A stretch of 64,000 nucleotides of DNA from Parabacteroides merdae ATCC 43184 (GCF_025151215.1 NZ_CP102286.1:3782001-3846000); one strand, 5' to 3'. Positions 37,494 through 51,397 are shown, numbered from the stretch's first letter. Numbers and translations are program-made. The notes: a model not told the origin generated them from the sequence alone.

Positions 37494-38619
37494 ATGATCA
37501 CATCAGACCAACTACACAATGTGTTGGAGCGCGAGCAAGCGCTGAGGGGGTATCTTTGACATAGATGGTAAGACCATCCAGTTAGAAGAAGAAGAGTTAC
37601 GCACTCATGATCCTGGTTTCTGGGAAGATGCTAAACGGGCGGAAGTCCAGATGAAGAAAGTAAAAGAACTGAAAAAGTGGATCGAACTTTATAACGAGGT
37701 TCATGCTGCAGCAGAAGAATTGCAGTTGGCTTATGATTATGTAAAAGAAGGAATCGTCAGCGAAGAAGAAGTTGACGAAGCTTATGGCAATGCCATCCAG
37801 TTGGTGGAAAGCCTGGAGTTCCGCAATATGTTGCGTCAGGAAGCCGACCAGATGAGTTGTGTGCTGAAGATCAACTCCGGTGCCGGCGGTACGGAAAGCC
37901 AGGACTGGGCTTCCATGTTGCTCCGTATGTATACGCGTTGGGCGGAGGCGAATGGATATAAGATTTCCGTAGCCAACTATCAGGAAGGGGATGAGGCCGG
38001 TATTAAAACGGCGACTCTCAACATCGAAGGCGACTATGCTTACGGATATTTGAAGGGTGAAAACGGTGTGCATCGTCTGGTACGTGTGTCTCCTTATAAC
38101 GCGCAAGGCAAGCGAATGACTTCATTTGCTTCTGTTTTTGTCACCCCGCTGGTCGACGACACGATCGAGGTGAAAATCGATCAGGCTGCCATCTCTTGGG
38201 ATACGTTCCGTTCGGGAGGTGCCGGTGGGCAGAACGTGAACAAGGTGGAATCCGGAGTGCGTCTGCGTTATCAATTTAAAGATCCTTACACGGGTGAAGA
38301 AGAAGAGATCCTGATCGAGAATACGGAAACCCGCGACCAGCCTAAGAATCGGGAGAATGCGATGCGTCAGTTGCGTTCAATCTTGTACGATAAGGAATTG
38401 CAACATCGTATGGAAGAGCAGGCAAAGGTGGAAGCCGGAAAGAAAAAGATCGAATGGGGTTCCCAGATCCGTAGCTATGTGTTCGATGATCGTCGTGTAA
38501 AAGACCATCGTACCAATTTCCAGACATCCGATGTCAACGGTGTGATGGATGGTAAAATTGATGATTTCATCAAGGCTTACCTGATGGAGTTCGGTGCTGA
38601 GGAATCTGCGGAAAAGTAA
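37494..38619 (+). CDS. prfB: Peptide chain release factor 2, with programmed +1 frameshift
   Basis: Translation starts at ATG 37494 and reads 21 codons (MITSDQLHNVLEREQALRGYL) to an in-frame TGA at 37557-37559. A +1 shift over T37557 continues as DIDGKTIQLEEEELRTHDPG and gives a protein of about 374 residues. Reading from the first Met after the shift (37651) would lose the N-terminal helix. The GGQ motif is present in SGGAGGQNVNKVESGVRL and the stop-codon recognition region lies before it. RF2 reads UGA and UAA stops, so the shift autoregulates its level. Confidence 0.95.
37545..37560 (+). promoter_or_regulatory. prfB programmed frameshift site
   Basis: AGGGGGTATCTTTGAC holds a Shine-Dalgarno-like AGGGGG, a three-base spacer TAT, the slippery CTT and the stop TGA followed by C. 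It is identical in layout to the E. coli site. Confidence 0.93.
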
Positions 38620-38696
38620 GATTTCTACTTTAACATTTGCATATCTCGATTATAAATCGTAATATTGCACCCGATTTCAGAGCTACGCTTTGAACA

Positions 38697-38770
38697 GGTC
38701 CTATAGCTCAGTTGGTTAGAGCACCTGACTCATAATCAGGGAGTCCTTGGTTCAAGCCCAAGTGGGACCA
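38697..38770 (+). tRNA. tRNA with CAU anticodon (elongator Met; Ile2 not excluded)
   Basis: A cloverleaf folds with acceptor GGTCCTA/TGGGACC, D arm GCTC...GAGC, anticodon stem CCTGA/TCAGG with loop CTCATAA, and T arm around GGTTCAAGCC. The 3' discriminator is A; CCA is not fully encoded. The TTGGTTCAAGCCCAA T arm and loop are ordinary. tRNAIle with lysidine has the same anticodon, so identity needs comparison. Confidence 0.92.
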
Positions 38771-38812
38771 CACAAAAGGTTTACACATTGAGTGTAAACC
38801 TTTTGTGTTTTT
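38771..38812 (+). terminator. Terminator after the tRNA
   Basis: A perfect 16-bp stem, CACAAAAGGTTTACAC and its complement, with loop ATTGA is followed by five T. It begins directly after the tRNA. Confidence 0.9.
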
Positions 38813-38833
38813 AAGTACTTGCCGATTTCCATC

Positions 38834-39815
38834 TTATGCCGGTGCGGATGTTGCCCTTTTCCGCATGATGGGAGATACTTCCCGGAACGCGTTGATCTTC
38901 CTTGCCCAAAGTATGCAACCCAAAGAGCAAGTTGCGCATGCCATGAAGACAATACCCGTCGTGACCATCGTATCGCCCAATCCGACTAAAGGAGATACCA
39001 GTCCTCCGAACCCAAAGCCGACTGCACTCGATAAAGCCGAAGCTGTGCCGGCATGTTCACGTTCACATTCCATAGCCAAGGCGGTAGTCGAGGTGAAAGA
39101 GAAGCCCATCATGAATAGTAAGGTGATTAGCAATCCCTCGTAAATCCAGAAATTGCAATTTAGGATCATGGCTATACATACGATAATGGAAAGGGCGAGC
39201 ATGCCTATGCTACTGGCGAGCGTGCTGTTTTCCGGCTGGCGGAATCTGACGGATAAGTCGGCATCCCAATAGCAGGATAATTCCTAATGCCAGTAATACC
39301 CAGAAGATCCCTTTCCAGTCAATCCCTTCTGTTAAGCCTCCTCCGATGATCGGAGCGGCTACAGGAGCGACTCCGTTGATTGCTCCGATTATCGCAAGTG
39401 TCTTTGCCAACTCTTTACCGGTGAACATATCTGTCGCGACGGAACGGGAGATTACGATACCGCCGGCACCCGCAATCCCTTGTAGCAAGCGCAGTATTGC
39501 AAATATCTCGATAGTGGGAGCAAAGATGCAACCTATCGTGGAAATGATAAAAAGATACATGGCTGCCAACATTGGAGAGCGACGCCCATACTTATCACTT
39601 AGCGGGCCGAAAAAGATTTGTCCTGCCGCCAGTCCGATCATACTGGCTGTCAAACCTAATTGTACCAATGAAGGTGTTGTCTTGAAATATTCTCCCATCG
39701 AAGGCAGGCTAGGGAGATACATGTCTGTGACAAAAGGCCCGAATGCCGTCAACATCCCTAACAGGGTAAGGAGAAAAAACTTGGAGTTTCCATTCTTACT
39801 TTGTATGTCAATCAT
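38834..39815 (-). pseudogene. Bcr/CflA-type drug-efflux MFS transporter, internal deletion and frameshift
   Basis: The first frame (39815 to 39210, 201 codons) reads a normal Bcr/CflA N-terminus through about helix 6 (TDMYLPSLPSMGEYF, GPLSDKYGRRSPML, RLLQGIAGAGGIVISR, FWVLLALGIILLL). Near 39255 it shifts: a second frame reads LSVRFRQPENSTLASSIGMLALSII and continues to 38834 as the C-terminal helices. In intact homologues about 80-90 residues (roughly helices 6/7 to 9) lie between those two blocks. So an internal segment has been lost out of frame. The combined 320 residues compare with about 400 normally. A -7 element TACTTTTG at 39852-39845 remains. Confidence 0.8.
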
Positions 39816-39827
39816 CTTTTTTCTTTT

Positions 39828-40397
39828 TTATCTGATAAAACATGCAAAAGTACATTCAAACGGGCAAGTACGATTGTTTAAAATATCCGTTTCTTTGGTT
39901 ATTATCGGTAGCTTTTCAATATCGGATTTCCGGTCGCCCTCTTCGATCTGTTTTTCTTGGTTCGCCCCTTGTTGGAAAATGCCGGTGAAGGTTACTCTGA
40001 CGGGCAAGCCGTTTGTATCGAGTGTCACCTCTTCTCGGTAATCTATGTCCATTGACGGTTCACCTCCACGGCTGACTTCGTAGGTTTTGTCTCCGATTTT
40101 GTTAAAATGTACCCAGGCATGTCCGTCAGCCATATCTTTGGGAGGCGTGTAGAATATGCCGGATAATTCCCCTTCCTCATAACTGAAATGAGTCGCTTGC
40201 CCATCCGGATATTGGATCCCGGCAAACTGGTTGCCAGAGTAAATGAATGAAGCGGTAACTAGCCCGTTTGAAAGAAGGACACTGGGCCGCCCGTCTATGC
40301 CTGTCAGCTTGATGTCGTCATTATCGCTGCAGGAAGATTGGCACAATCCGTCCATCAATAAGACGGCGGATAGAATAGTCGAAAGTAACTTGTTCAT
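39828..40397 (-). CDS. Hypothetical lipoprotein with an RHS/YD-like stretch
   Basis: The 189-residue product has a lipoprotein signal (CQSSC, Cys23). The middle resembles a single RHS/DUF4595-type repeat (FIYSGNQFAGIQYPDGQATHF, SYEEGELSGIFY), then strand-rich text with YREEVTLDTNGLPVRVTF. The last 12 residues (CPFECTFACFIR) overlap the -7 element of the downstream transporter remnant and do not look like a domain end, so the protein may be C-terminally shortened. Its function is unknown. Confidence 0.6.
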   Translation of the reverse strand: MNKLLSTILSAVLLMDGLCQSSCSDNDDIKLTGIDGRPSVLLSNGLVTASFIYSGNQFAGIQYPDGQATHFSYEEGELSGIFYTPPKDMADGHAWVHFNKIGDKTYEVSRGGEPSMDIDYREEVTLDTNGLPVRVTFTGIFQQGANQEKQIEEGDRKSDIEKLPIITKETDILNNRTCPFECTFACFIR

Positions 40398-40459
40398 AAT
40401 AATATCTGGTGTTTGTTTCTAATATGATGAATGGAGAGGAAAAAGGGTGCAGCATTTTC

Positions 40460-40489
40460 TTTGCGGATGTTTATAATTTGCTATTTTTG
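40460..40489 (+). promoter_or_regulatory. Promoter of the DUF4272 gene
   Basis: TTTG (40460-40463), 18 bases and TATTTTTG (40482-40489) lie 46 bases before the ATG at 40536. Confidence 0.6.
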
Positions 40490-40535
40490 TAAAATGCTAT
40501 AACCATCCGGTGGCTCGGATATAAAAAAGTAAAAA

Positions 40536-41732
40536 ATGGAAAAAGCGAATGTTACTTTGTACACGGTCATCGGAGATTCTAACCGTATCGTGGAAGCAAT
40601 CCGGGAACGTTTTAAAGAGATGACCAAAGAATTTGTTTGTGAAGACGAAACGATCGACTTGACTTTGCCGGATGGAACACATGTCATCTTCTCGATCAAG
40701 CACCGGATGAGCAAGCCGGACTTTATTGCTTCCCATATATCTGGTATGGCCAATTATTTTTCGCAGGTGAAGACGCCATTGGTTGGACTAAAAGAAAATG
40801 TCTTGCTCCAGATACGTGTGTTCAACTGTGTGACTGGGATCACTTTCGATCTGAACGACAATGAAGACCGGACGAACTATATCCTGAACCGTTTATTCGA
40901 GATTGCCGGAGACGTGAACGGTTTTCTGCTCTATCCGAGCATGCAGATCTTTACCGGTGAAGGGAAACTCCTCTTCTCTGCCAAAGGCGAAAGTCAGTTG
41001 ACCGAATTTATCCCGGTCGGGAATGCCGATTTATTGGACGGGAACTACCAGGAAGAAACTCAGGCTGATGTGGAAAGACGTTTGCGTTCGATTGCGTTGC
41101 TCGAAGAGAAACATATCCCTTATATGGAATATTTGCGTAGTGAAGCATTGGAAAGTGAAGCCCATTTGAGAAGCCGAAAGGAGATGGTGCAACGTGCCGC
41201 CGCGTTGTTTGCTGTTGCTGTCTATTCGGAAGTCATGCTTTCGGGAGGTTCGGGACGGGAAGAAGCCTTGTTCTATTTTAATAAGATGGAACAGTTGTAC
41301 GAGGTGGAATCTTACCTGTCACCGGCCGAAGCTGCTTATATCGATAATCCTGATCCGGAAGAACAGGAATGTATTCTGTTCGGATGGCGCTATGAATGTG
41401 CCGGTGTTTTGCTTTGGGCGGCAGGTGTTGTGGATGATTTGCCTTATCCGTCTGAGATTATTGATGTCCCTGTTTTGGCTGCTATTTTCTGGCAACATAA
41501 AGGTATCGGTGGATTGCTTTCGAAAGGTTTCTCTCGTTCGCAGTCCGAAATATTGGATGCTGCCGATATTACACTTCGGTATGATTGGGCTTGTGTGGAA
41601 GCACGAGTTCATGGAAAAGAAGCTCCTGCTTCGCTGAATGGGGACGTTGTCATGGAACGGCATTATGCTTTTAATTGGATTATCGGAGCGAATGGCGGTG
41701 CAGACTGGGATGATATCCAACCGAATACATGA
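40536..41732 (+). CDS. DUF4272-domain protein
   Basis: The 398-residue soluble protein has no signal peptide. The N-terminal 160 residues form an alpha/beta region (VTLYTVIGDSNRIVEAIRERF, GLKENVLLQIRVFNCVTGITFDLN) and residues about 185-370 match DUF4272 (VERRLRSIALLEEKHIPYME, RSRKEMVQRAAALFAVAVYSE, EEQECILFGWRYECAGVLLWAAG). The family is widespread and uncharacterised, probably cytoplasmic. It is monocistronic and faces a 584-base gap. Confidence 0.8.
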   Translation: MEKANVTLYTVIGDSNRIVEAIRERFKEMTKEFVCEDETIDLTLPDGTHVIFSIKHRMSKPDFIASHISGMANYFSQVKTPLVGLKENVLLQIRVFNCVTGITFDLNDNEDRTNYILNRLFEIAGDVNGFLLYPSMQIFTGEGKLLFSAKGESQLTEFIPVGNADLLDGNYQEETQADVERRLRSIALLEEKHIPYMEYLRSEALESEAHLRSRKEMVQRAAALFAVAVYSEVMLSGGSGREEALFYFNKMEQLYEVESYLSPAEAAYIDNPDPEEQECILFGWRYECAGVLLWAAGVVDDLPYPSEIIDVPVLAAIFWQHKGIGGLLSKGFSRSQSEILDAADITLRYDWACVEARVHGKEAPASLNGDVVMERHYAFNWIIGANGGADWDDIQPNT

Positions 41733-42167
41733 TGCTAGATCTATCACGATTTTGAAAATGTCTTGGATGAAGATATCAGTCTTTGCTCTTGATGGCAAAT
41801 ATCCCTTTGTCTCTATGCAGATTTCTTTTGCGAAAACTACCTTTATACTATTATGATTTGTTGTCAATTCATTAAAAATCAATGAGCGTAGAATGATAGA
41901 TGGTATGAAAGTTGCTTTTCCTATAATCATGCTATCATAAAACAAGCACATTTTTTTCGAAAGCATATGACTTATTTTAAAGTAATTACCTACTTGTCTC
42001 TCTTGACATCCGGGTCTCACCACCTTTCATATCCAGGTCCTGCGACTGTACAGATGGGGGTGGAATCTTGTTAAAACGAGGGTATTTGTGAATAGATCTG
42101 CCTGTTTTTAGTTAAATTAGTCCGTTTCTTTTGGAAAAATCCCAAAGTGGCAGACAACTATGATTGT

Positions 42168-42261
42168 GGAATGATAGTAGCATGATAGTCAAATTTGCTA
42201 CTATCATTCCTATACTTATTGATATTCAATAGATATATTCGAATTATGATAGTATGATAGT
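42168..42261. repeat. Dispersed inverted-repeat element, copy 1
   Basis: GGAATGATAGTAGC (42168-42181) and GCTACTATCATTCC (42197-42210) form a perfect 14-bp inverted repeat. It is followed by TATTGATATTCAATAGATA (42217-42235), itself partly palindromic, and a direct double TATGATAGTATGATAGT (42245-42261). The same three parts in the same order occur at 56383-56486. A weaker related stretch is at 41892-41938 (GAATGATAGATGGTATGA and CATGCTATCATA). The gap 41733-42316 is convergent and shows no gene. Confidence 0.75.
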
Positions 42262-42316
42262 CCTTTTCGAAAACTTATGTAAGAAGAAGGTCTTCTTTTT
42301 GCCGAATGGAGAATCT

Positions 42317-44221
42317 TTATCTGCCGTTTACCACGAAATTTCGTATCTGGCATTCCGTTCCCTGTGAGGCGGGGTTCTTCTTTTTCGATATGCGGAGAAC
42401 CAGTTTGTGATCCGTGTCTTTCAGTTCCGTTTCCAGCATGTAGACCCAGGGAATATAAAGATTGTGGCTCCATTCAGTGAAAGTATCCAGTTCTTTGAAC
42501 GGGGCGCCGTCGACACTATATTCCAAGATTCCGGCAGAAGGTCCGCTGACGCAGAAAATACCGATCGCTTTCCCCCGGAAATCCAGTGTTAGTCGGTCTC
42601 CTGGACGTGTAGCTTCTAACATAGGAACATCGACAAAGCCGTTCCGCTTGCCGGCCTTGTTGTCGGGATGCCAGTTGTCTACTAATTTCCAACCTTTGTT
42701 CAAGTGGGCTTTTTCGAGAGCGATGAAGTCTCCGTTATAATAACTGTAGGCATCCAGCGGCTTGGCCGGAATGTCGTGTGCCGCAATTGTCCCTTCCGGC
42801 GAAACTCCTTTCCACATCTCGTCGAAAAGATGGCCGATAGCGGCAGCATAAAACTTATGGCCGAAAGGTTTCGGATGAGTGCCGCCGAACTCGTCCCAGG
42901 TAAATTCGCCGTTTTGCATCCGTTCGCCGATCTCCTGGCAGAGATTAATCGAAGGAATAAGATAGTGATTCGCCACCCGTTCGTGATTCAGGATAACATC
43001 CGGCATCTGGCGGCGGGCGATCATCGGGATAAACGGGTCATAGATGAAATGCAACATGACGATATCCATTTCCGGGTTGCTTTCCAAAGCATGGCGCACT
43101 TCCCCTTCCATGCCGCGTACCTGTTCGAGGGCGCTGAATCTATTCGTGTCGTCGTTTACGGCGGCTTCGACAAAAAGAAGGTCGACTTTCCCTTTCGAAA
43201 GGATGTCATGTTGCAGGCGGAAGGAACCCGGAGTCGTCCCGGTCGAACCGATGCCTGCTTCTACCCATTCGAACTGTGTATAAGGGAAACGTTGCTGTAG
43301 TTGTCGCTCTATCATATTGCGCCATCCGTCCATTTCCGTGATGGAACCTCCCAGGAAGGCAACCCGCGCCCGGCGTTCTTTCTCGAATTTACGGAACGAG
43401 TTTTGCAAGCTGCCACGTACATTGTAATGTATATACTTTTCGTACTCCGGCTGCTGGCGAAGGATGAAGTCTACTACCGGTTCCGGATTGTCCAAACTAT
43501 GTGGATGATGGTCGCACCCTTTCTTTAGGATAACTTCCACCGGACCTCCTGCCGCAAGGTAGCGTGAACGTACGACATCCATGTTTTCCTTGTAGGGGAC
43601 GGTCTGATCGCTGTCGCCGCATACACTGATGATCGGTATACCTGCGGCTGCAATCGGGGCGAGGTTGTCGATCGGGTTCCCTTTGAAATGTTCCATTCCT
43701 GCATCTGTCAGGTTCCATTCCTTCAACAGATCATTCCACAAAGCCGTGTTTTTTCTTCTCGGCCAGCTAAACACGTCGCAAACAGGAGCGTCTACATATA
43801 TACAAGCCACTTTCTCTGTATTTTGAGCCGCCCAGTTGAAGACGAACAAACCGCCGCGGCTGAATCCTTCCAGCGTGACTTTTTCGGAAAGATTATAAAG
43901 ATCCGTCATATTCTCATAGAATTCGGTGCCCAGAGAAACTGCCCTTGGACTTCCATATAGATGAGTTACATCGTAATAAACAATGTGGAACCCTTTTTCC
44001 AGTAACGCTTTGTCCACACTTGGAAAAGCATCGAAGAACGCCGGACGCCAGATCCACGGATTTCCTTTGGCTGCTTTTTTAGGTACGACAATGGTTGCCT
44101 GGCGATCCTTGAAGGTGAAATCGTAGCGGTCGCATCCGTTCCATTCGCCTGTTTTTTCATGGGCTTGGGCGACCAGACCGGTTATCAGGGCCAGAAGTAC
44201 CAAATAAATAATCTTTTTCAT
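42317..44221 (-). CDS. Alpha/beta-hydrolase fused to SGNH hydrolase (carbohydrate esterase-like)
   Basis: About 634 residues from MKKIIYLVLLALITG at 44221; an upstream Met at 44269 would put the signal peptide inside. Residues 22-265 are an alpha/beta-hydrolase with nucleophile Ser121 in EGFSRGGLF, acid region CGDSDQTVP and His in GCDHHPHSL. From about 285 comes an SGNH domain (VAFLGGSITEMDGW with Ser293; GIGSTGTTPG; AAVNDDTNR; THPKPFGHKFY), and a C-terminal beta region. Such two-domain esterases in Bacteroidota remove acetyl or methyl groups from plant glycans. The adjacent hexuronate transporter supports pectin, but this is inference. Confidence 0.8.
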   Translation of the reverse strand: MKKIIYLVLLALITGLVAQAHEKTGEWNGCDRYDFTFKDRQATIVVPKKAAKGNPWIWRPAFFDAFPSVDKALLEKGFHIVYYDVTHLYGSPRAVSLGTEFYENMTDLYNLSEKVTLEGFSRGGLFVFNWAAQNTEKVACIYVDAPVCDVFSWPRRKNTALWNDLLKEWNLTDAGMEHFKGNPIDNLAPIAAAGIPIISVCGDSDQTVPYKENMDVVRSRYLAAGGPVEVILKKGCDHHPHSLDNPEPVVDFILRQQPEYEKYIHYNVRGSLQNSFRKFEKERRARVAFLGGSITEMDGWRNMIERQLQQRFPYTQFEWVEAGIGSTGTTPGSFRLQHDILSKGKVDLLFVEAAVNDDTNRFSALEQVRGMEGEVRHALESNPEMDIVMLHFIYDPFIPMIARRQMPDVILNHERVANHYLIPSINLCQEIGERMQNGEFTWDEFGGTHPKPFGHKFYAAAIGHLFDEMWKGVSPEGTIAAHDIPAKPLDAYSYYNGDFIALEKAHLNKGWKLVDNWHPDNKAGKRNGFVDVPMLEATRPGDRLTLDFRGKAIGIFCVSGPSAGILEYSVDGAPFKELDTFTEWSHNLYIPWVYMLETELKDTDHKLVLRISKKKNPASQGTECQIRNFVVNGR

Positions 44222-44350
44222 AATAATCATGGTATTTATAAAGTTTACATTGGAGAAACAAACGTACATAAAATGCTTATTTTATGCAAATCAAACCTCT
44301 AAGAATCGGAGGTGGGATGTGAAAGAAATAAAAATACTTCGTGTATTCGC

Positions 44351-44392
44351 ACACACAAACTTGTGTAGAACAAAAAAAATGCCTTATATTTG
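44351..44392 (+). promoter_or_regulatory. Promoter region of the exuT-like gene with a small palindrome
   Basis: TATATTTG at 44385-44392 is a -7 element 31 bases before the ATG. Upstream, ACACAAACTTGTGT (near 44352-44365) is a 6-bp-arm palindrome over the -33 position and may be an operator. Confidence 0.4.
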
Positions 44393-44423
44393 CCCCGTAT
44401 TATGAAAAACGAATATTAATATC

Positions 44424-45866
44424 ATGAACACATTTCAAAAAGCAAGTGAGAAAATGACAAATTACAGATGGACAATCTGTGCGATGTTATTTTTTGCAAC
44501 AACAGTGAATTACCTCGATCGCCAGGTTCTTTCTTTGACCTGGGATGAATTTATCAAACCGGAGTTCCATTGGGATGAATCCCATTACGGTACGATAACA
44601 TCAGTTTTCTCAATTGTGTATGCAATCTGTATGCTGTTTGCCGGCCGTTTTATCGACTGGATGGGTACGAAGAAAGGATATCTTTGGGCTATCGGTGTTT
44701 GGTCGTTCGGAGCCTGTCTCCATGCCGGTTGTGGTATTGCAACCGAACATTATGTCGGAATGAATAGTGCAGCCGAATTGATTGCAGCGACAGGAGATGT
44801 TGTTGTGATATTGGCAACCGTGAGTATGTATTTCTTTCTGGCTGCCCGTTGTATTCTGGCATTGGGTGAAGCAGGTAACTTCCCCGCTGCTATCAAGGTT
44901 ACGGCTGAATACTTTCCAAAGAAAGACCGTGCTTATGCGACTTCGATCTTCAATGCCGGTGCTTCTATTGGGGCTTTGGTCGCTCCTATCTCTATTCCCT
45001 TGTTGGCAAAAGCTTGGGGCTGGGAAATGGCTTTTATCGTGATCGGTGCGCTCGGTTTTGTCTGGATGGGTTTGTGGGTATTCATGTACACGACCCCGGA
45101 CAAGAGCAAACATGTGAATAAAGCCGAGTTGGAGTATATTGAACAGGATAAAAACGAAAAAGACGTTGTCGTCGTTGAAGAAGAACACGAGAAGAAGATC
45201 GGTTTTTTGCAATGTTTCACGTTCAAACAGACTTGGGCCTTTGTTGTCGGTAAATTCATGACGGACGGGGTTTGGTGGTTTTTCCTTTTTTGGACTCCTT
45301 CTTATCTGAATACGCAGTTCGGTATCAAGACCTCCGATCCGTTGGGCATGGGGTTGATCTTTACTTTGTATGCCATCACGATGTTGTCTATTTACGGAGG
45401 TAAACTGCCGACGATTTTTATTAACCGAAGTGGAATGAACCCATATGCCGCTCGTATGAAAGCGATGTTGATTTTTGCTTTCTTTCCTTTGTTGGTACTG
45501 TTGGCGCAGCCGTTGGGTACGATTTCTCCGTGGTTTCCGGTTATCATGATTGGTATCGGTGGTGCAGCTCACCAGTCATGGTCTGCCAATATTTTCTCTA
45601 CTGTCGGTGACATGTTTCCGAAATCGGCTATTGCAACCGTTACGGGTATCGGAGGTATGGCCGGTGGTGTCGGTTCCATGATCTTGCAGAAGGTGGCCGG
45701 GAATCTGTTTGTTTATGCAGATGCTACTCAGATGACATTTATGGGCTTCACTGGCAAGCCTGCCGGCTATTTCATTATCTTCTGCGTATGTGCCGTCGCT
45801 TATTTGATCGGTTGGACTATCATGAAGATTTTGGTCCCGAAATATAAGGTGATCGTTCTTGAATAG
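44424..45866 (+). CDS. MFS hexuronate transporter (ExuT-like)
   Basis: The 480-residue protein has 12 predicted membrane helices and the ACS-family signature NYLDRQVLSLTWDEFIKPEFHWDESHYGTI near the N-terminus (residues about 28-57 in parts), RCILALGEAGNFPAAIKVTAEYFPKKDRA, and a cytoplasmic charged loop around 235-250. Family members import galacturonate or glucuronate with protons. It stands alone, divergent from the esterase fusion, consistent with uptake of pectin breakdown products. Confidence 0.87.
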   Translation: MNTFQKASEKMTNYRWTICAMLFFATTVNYLDRQVLSLTWDEFIKPEFHWDESHYGTITSVFSIVYAICMLFAGRFIDWMGTKKGYLWAIGVWSFGACLHAGCGIATEHYVGMNSAAELIAATGDVVVILATVSMYFFLAARCILALGEAGNFPAAIKVTAEYFPKKDRAYATSIFNAGASIGALVAPISIPLLAKAWGWEMAFIVIGALGFVWMGLWVFMYTTPDKSKHVNKAELEYIEQDKNEKDVVVVEEEHEKKIGFLQCFTFKQTWAFVVGKFMTDGVWWFFLFWTPSYLNTQFGIKTSDPLGMGLIFTLYAITMLSIYGGKLPTIFINRSGMNPYAARMKAMLIFAFFPLLVLLAQPLGTISPWFPVIMIGIGGAAHQSWSANIFSTVGDMFPKSAIATVTGIGGMAGGVGSMILQKVAGNLFVYADATQMTFMGFTGKPAGYFIIFCVCAVAYLIGWTIMKILVPKYKVIVLE

Positions 45867-45898
45867 TTGACATAGAGAGTATATAGTTTATAAGAGAA

Positions 45899-45938
45899 GA
45901 AGGAGGATGTGCCTGTATGGATGCATTCTCCTTTTTTA
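45899..45938 (+). terminator. Terminator of the exuT-like gene
   Basis: AAGGAGGATG and CATTCTCCTT form a stem (one mismatch) followed by TTTTTT, about 35 bases past the stop. The rest of the gap to the rrn promoters (45939-46174) shows no gene. Confidence 0.7.
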
Positions 45939-46174
45939 CTATAGGAGAGCGGCTGCTTTTCCGAATACGTTCAAGAATGACTGGTTGACCAGTGTTTGAT
46001 TGATTTTGCTCCGGAAAGAAAATCTTTGCGATCACTTAAATCACACTTTTTCGGGCGAAGGTGAAAGGAACTTTTTCCTTTTTATCATGATAATATCCCA
46101 ATATTTTTTCTTACGTACCTTAAAGATAGAGTATTTGTATCCAGAGCGGAACGTATAAAAAAGTTTTCAAATCA

Positions 46175-46206
46175 TTTGGAAGTTTGTATTAGAAGAATTA
46201 CTTTTG
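46175..46206 (+). promoter_or_regulatory. rrn promoter P1
   Basis: TTTG (46175-46178), 20 bases and TACTTTTG (46199-46206). It lies 176 bases upstream of P2 and reads into the rRNA operon. Confidence 0.7.
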
Positions 46207-46350
46207 CACCCGCATTCGAGCGAGAAGGTCGGCAGTTAACATGATGATGGGGTAGTTTCAGTGATAGCGAGGATGAGGTTAGCTAGGCTAAGCGAATATC
46301 CGACCATCCGGGGGCTTTGAAAAAAAACTTTCAAAATTTTCCTTGAAAAG

Positions 46351-46381
46351 TTTGTCAGTTAGAAAAAAGTTCTTACCTTTG
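46351..46381 (+). promoter_or_regulatory. rrn promoter P2
   Basis: TTTG (46351-46354), exactly 19 bases and TACCTTTG (46374-46381), an ideal match, 145 bases before 16S. Confidence 0.8.
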
Positions 46382-46525
46382 CAGCCGCAATCGAAACGAT
46401 AGCGCAAGTTCTTTGAAAGCATTACATATCAACAAGTAGTACAAGAGACGTAGTAGGAATACTGACATACCGTCAAGACTACATAGACAGATAGAGATTC
46501 TGAGCAAAAGGTATAAACAAAATCA

Positions 46526-48056
<1,531 letters not shown>

Positions 48057-48211
48057 CTGGAGCTGGAATCTCTAGATTAAGTCCGATGAGGTATGTAGCT
48101 CTCTGGTACTACGGTTGAATATGTATATATATATGATCTTAAACTGGAAAGACCAGTATATAGAGAGAAAGATGATGCTGAGATGAAAATTTCAGGCACA
48201 TAACGGTTGAC

Positions 48212-48288
48212 AGTCCTATAGCTCAGTTGGTTAGAGCGCTACACTGATAATGTAGAGGTCGGCAGTTCAACTCTGCCTGGGACTACCA
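48212..48288 (+). tRNA. tRNA-Ile (GAT)
   Basis: Acceptor AGTCCTA/TGGGACT, anticodon stem CTACA/TGTAG with loop CTGATAA, T arm with GTTCAAC, encoded ACCA end. It lies in the 16S-23S spacer. Confidence 0.96.
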
Positions 48289-48298
48289 GTTGAAAAAC

Positions 48299-48372
48299 GG
48301 GGGATTAGCTCAGCTGGCTAGAGCATCTGCTTTGCACGCAGAGGGTCAACGGTTCGAATCCGTTATTCTCCA
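48299..48372 (+). tRNA. tRNA-Ala (TGC)
   Basis: Acceptor GGGGGAT/ATTCTCC, D arm GCTC, anticodon loop TTTGCAC in stem TCTGC/GCAGA, T arm GGTTCGAATCC. CCA is not encoded. It lies 10 bases after tRNA-Ile in the rrn spacer. Confidence 0.95.
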
Positions 48373-48521
48373 CGATAAACTCCGTAAGGGGTAAAAAAAG
48401 ATCTTTGACGTATTGGACAACTTCAAAAAAGTAAAGTAACAAAAAAATAGAGCAAGCTGAAGATATATCAATCCGACACGGGCTTCAATTTTAGCAATAA
48501 AAGGAAGCAGTGTCAGTGATA

Positions 48522-51397
<2,876 letters not shown>

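Noticed and set aside
42317..44221. Fusion of two genes by sequencing error
   Set aside because: The linker between the alpha/beta-hydrolase and SGNH domains is continuous and in frame, with a single signal peptide; a real two-domain protein is simpler.
44610..45572. 320-codon - strand frame over the transporter
   Set aside because: Rich in Thr, Asn and His with no hydrophobic core, a shadow of the membrane protein on the + strand.
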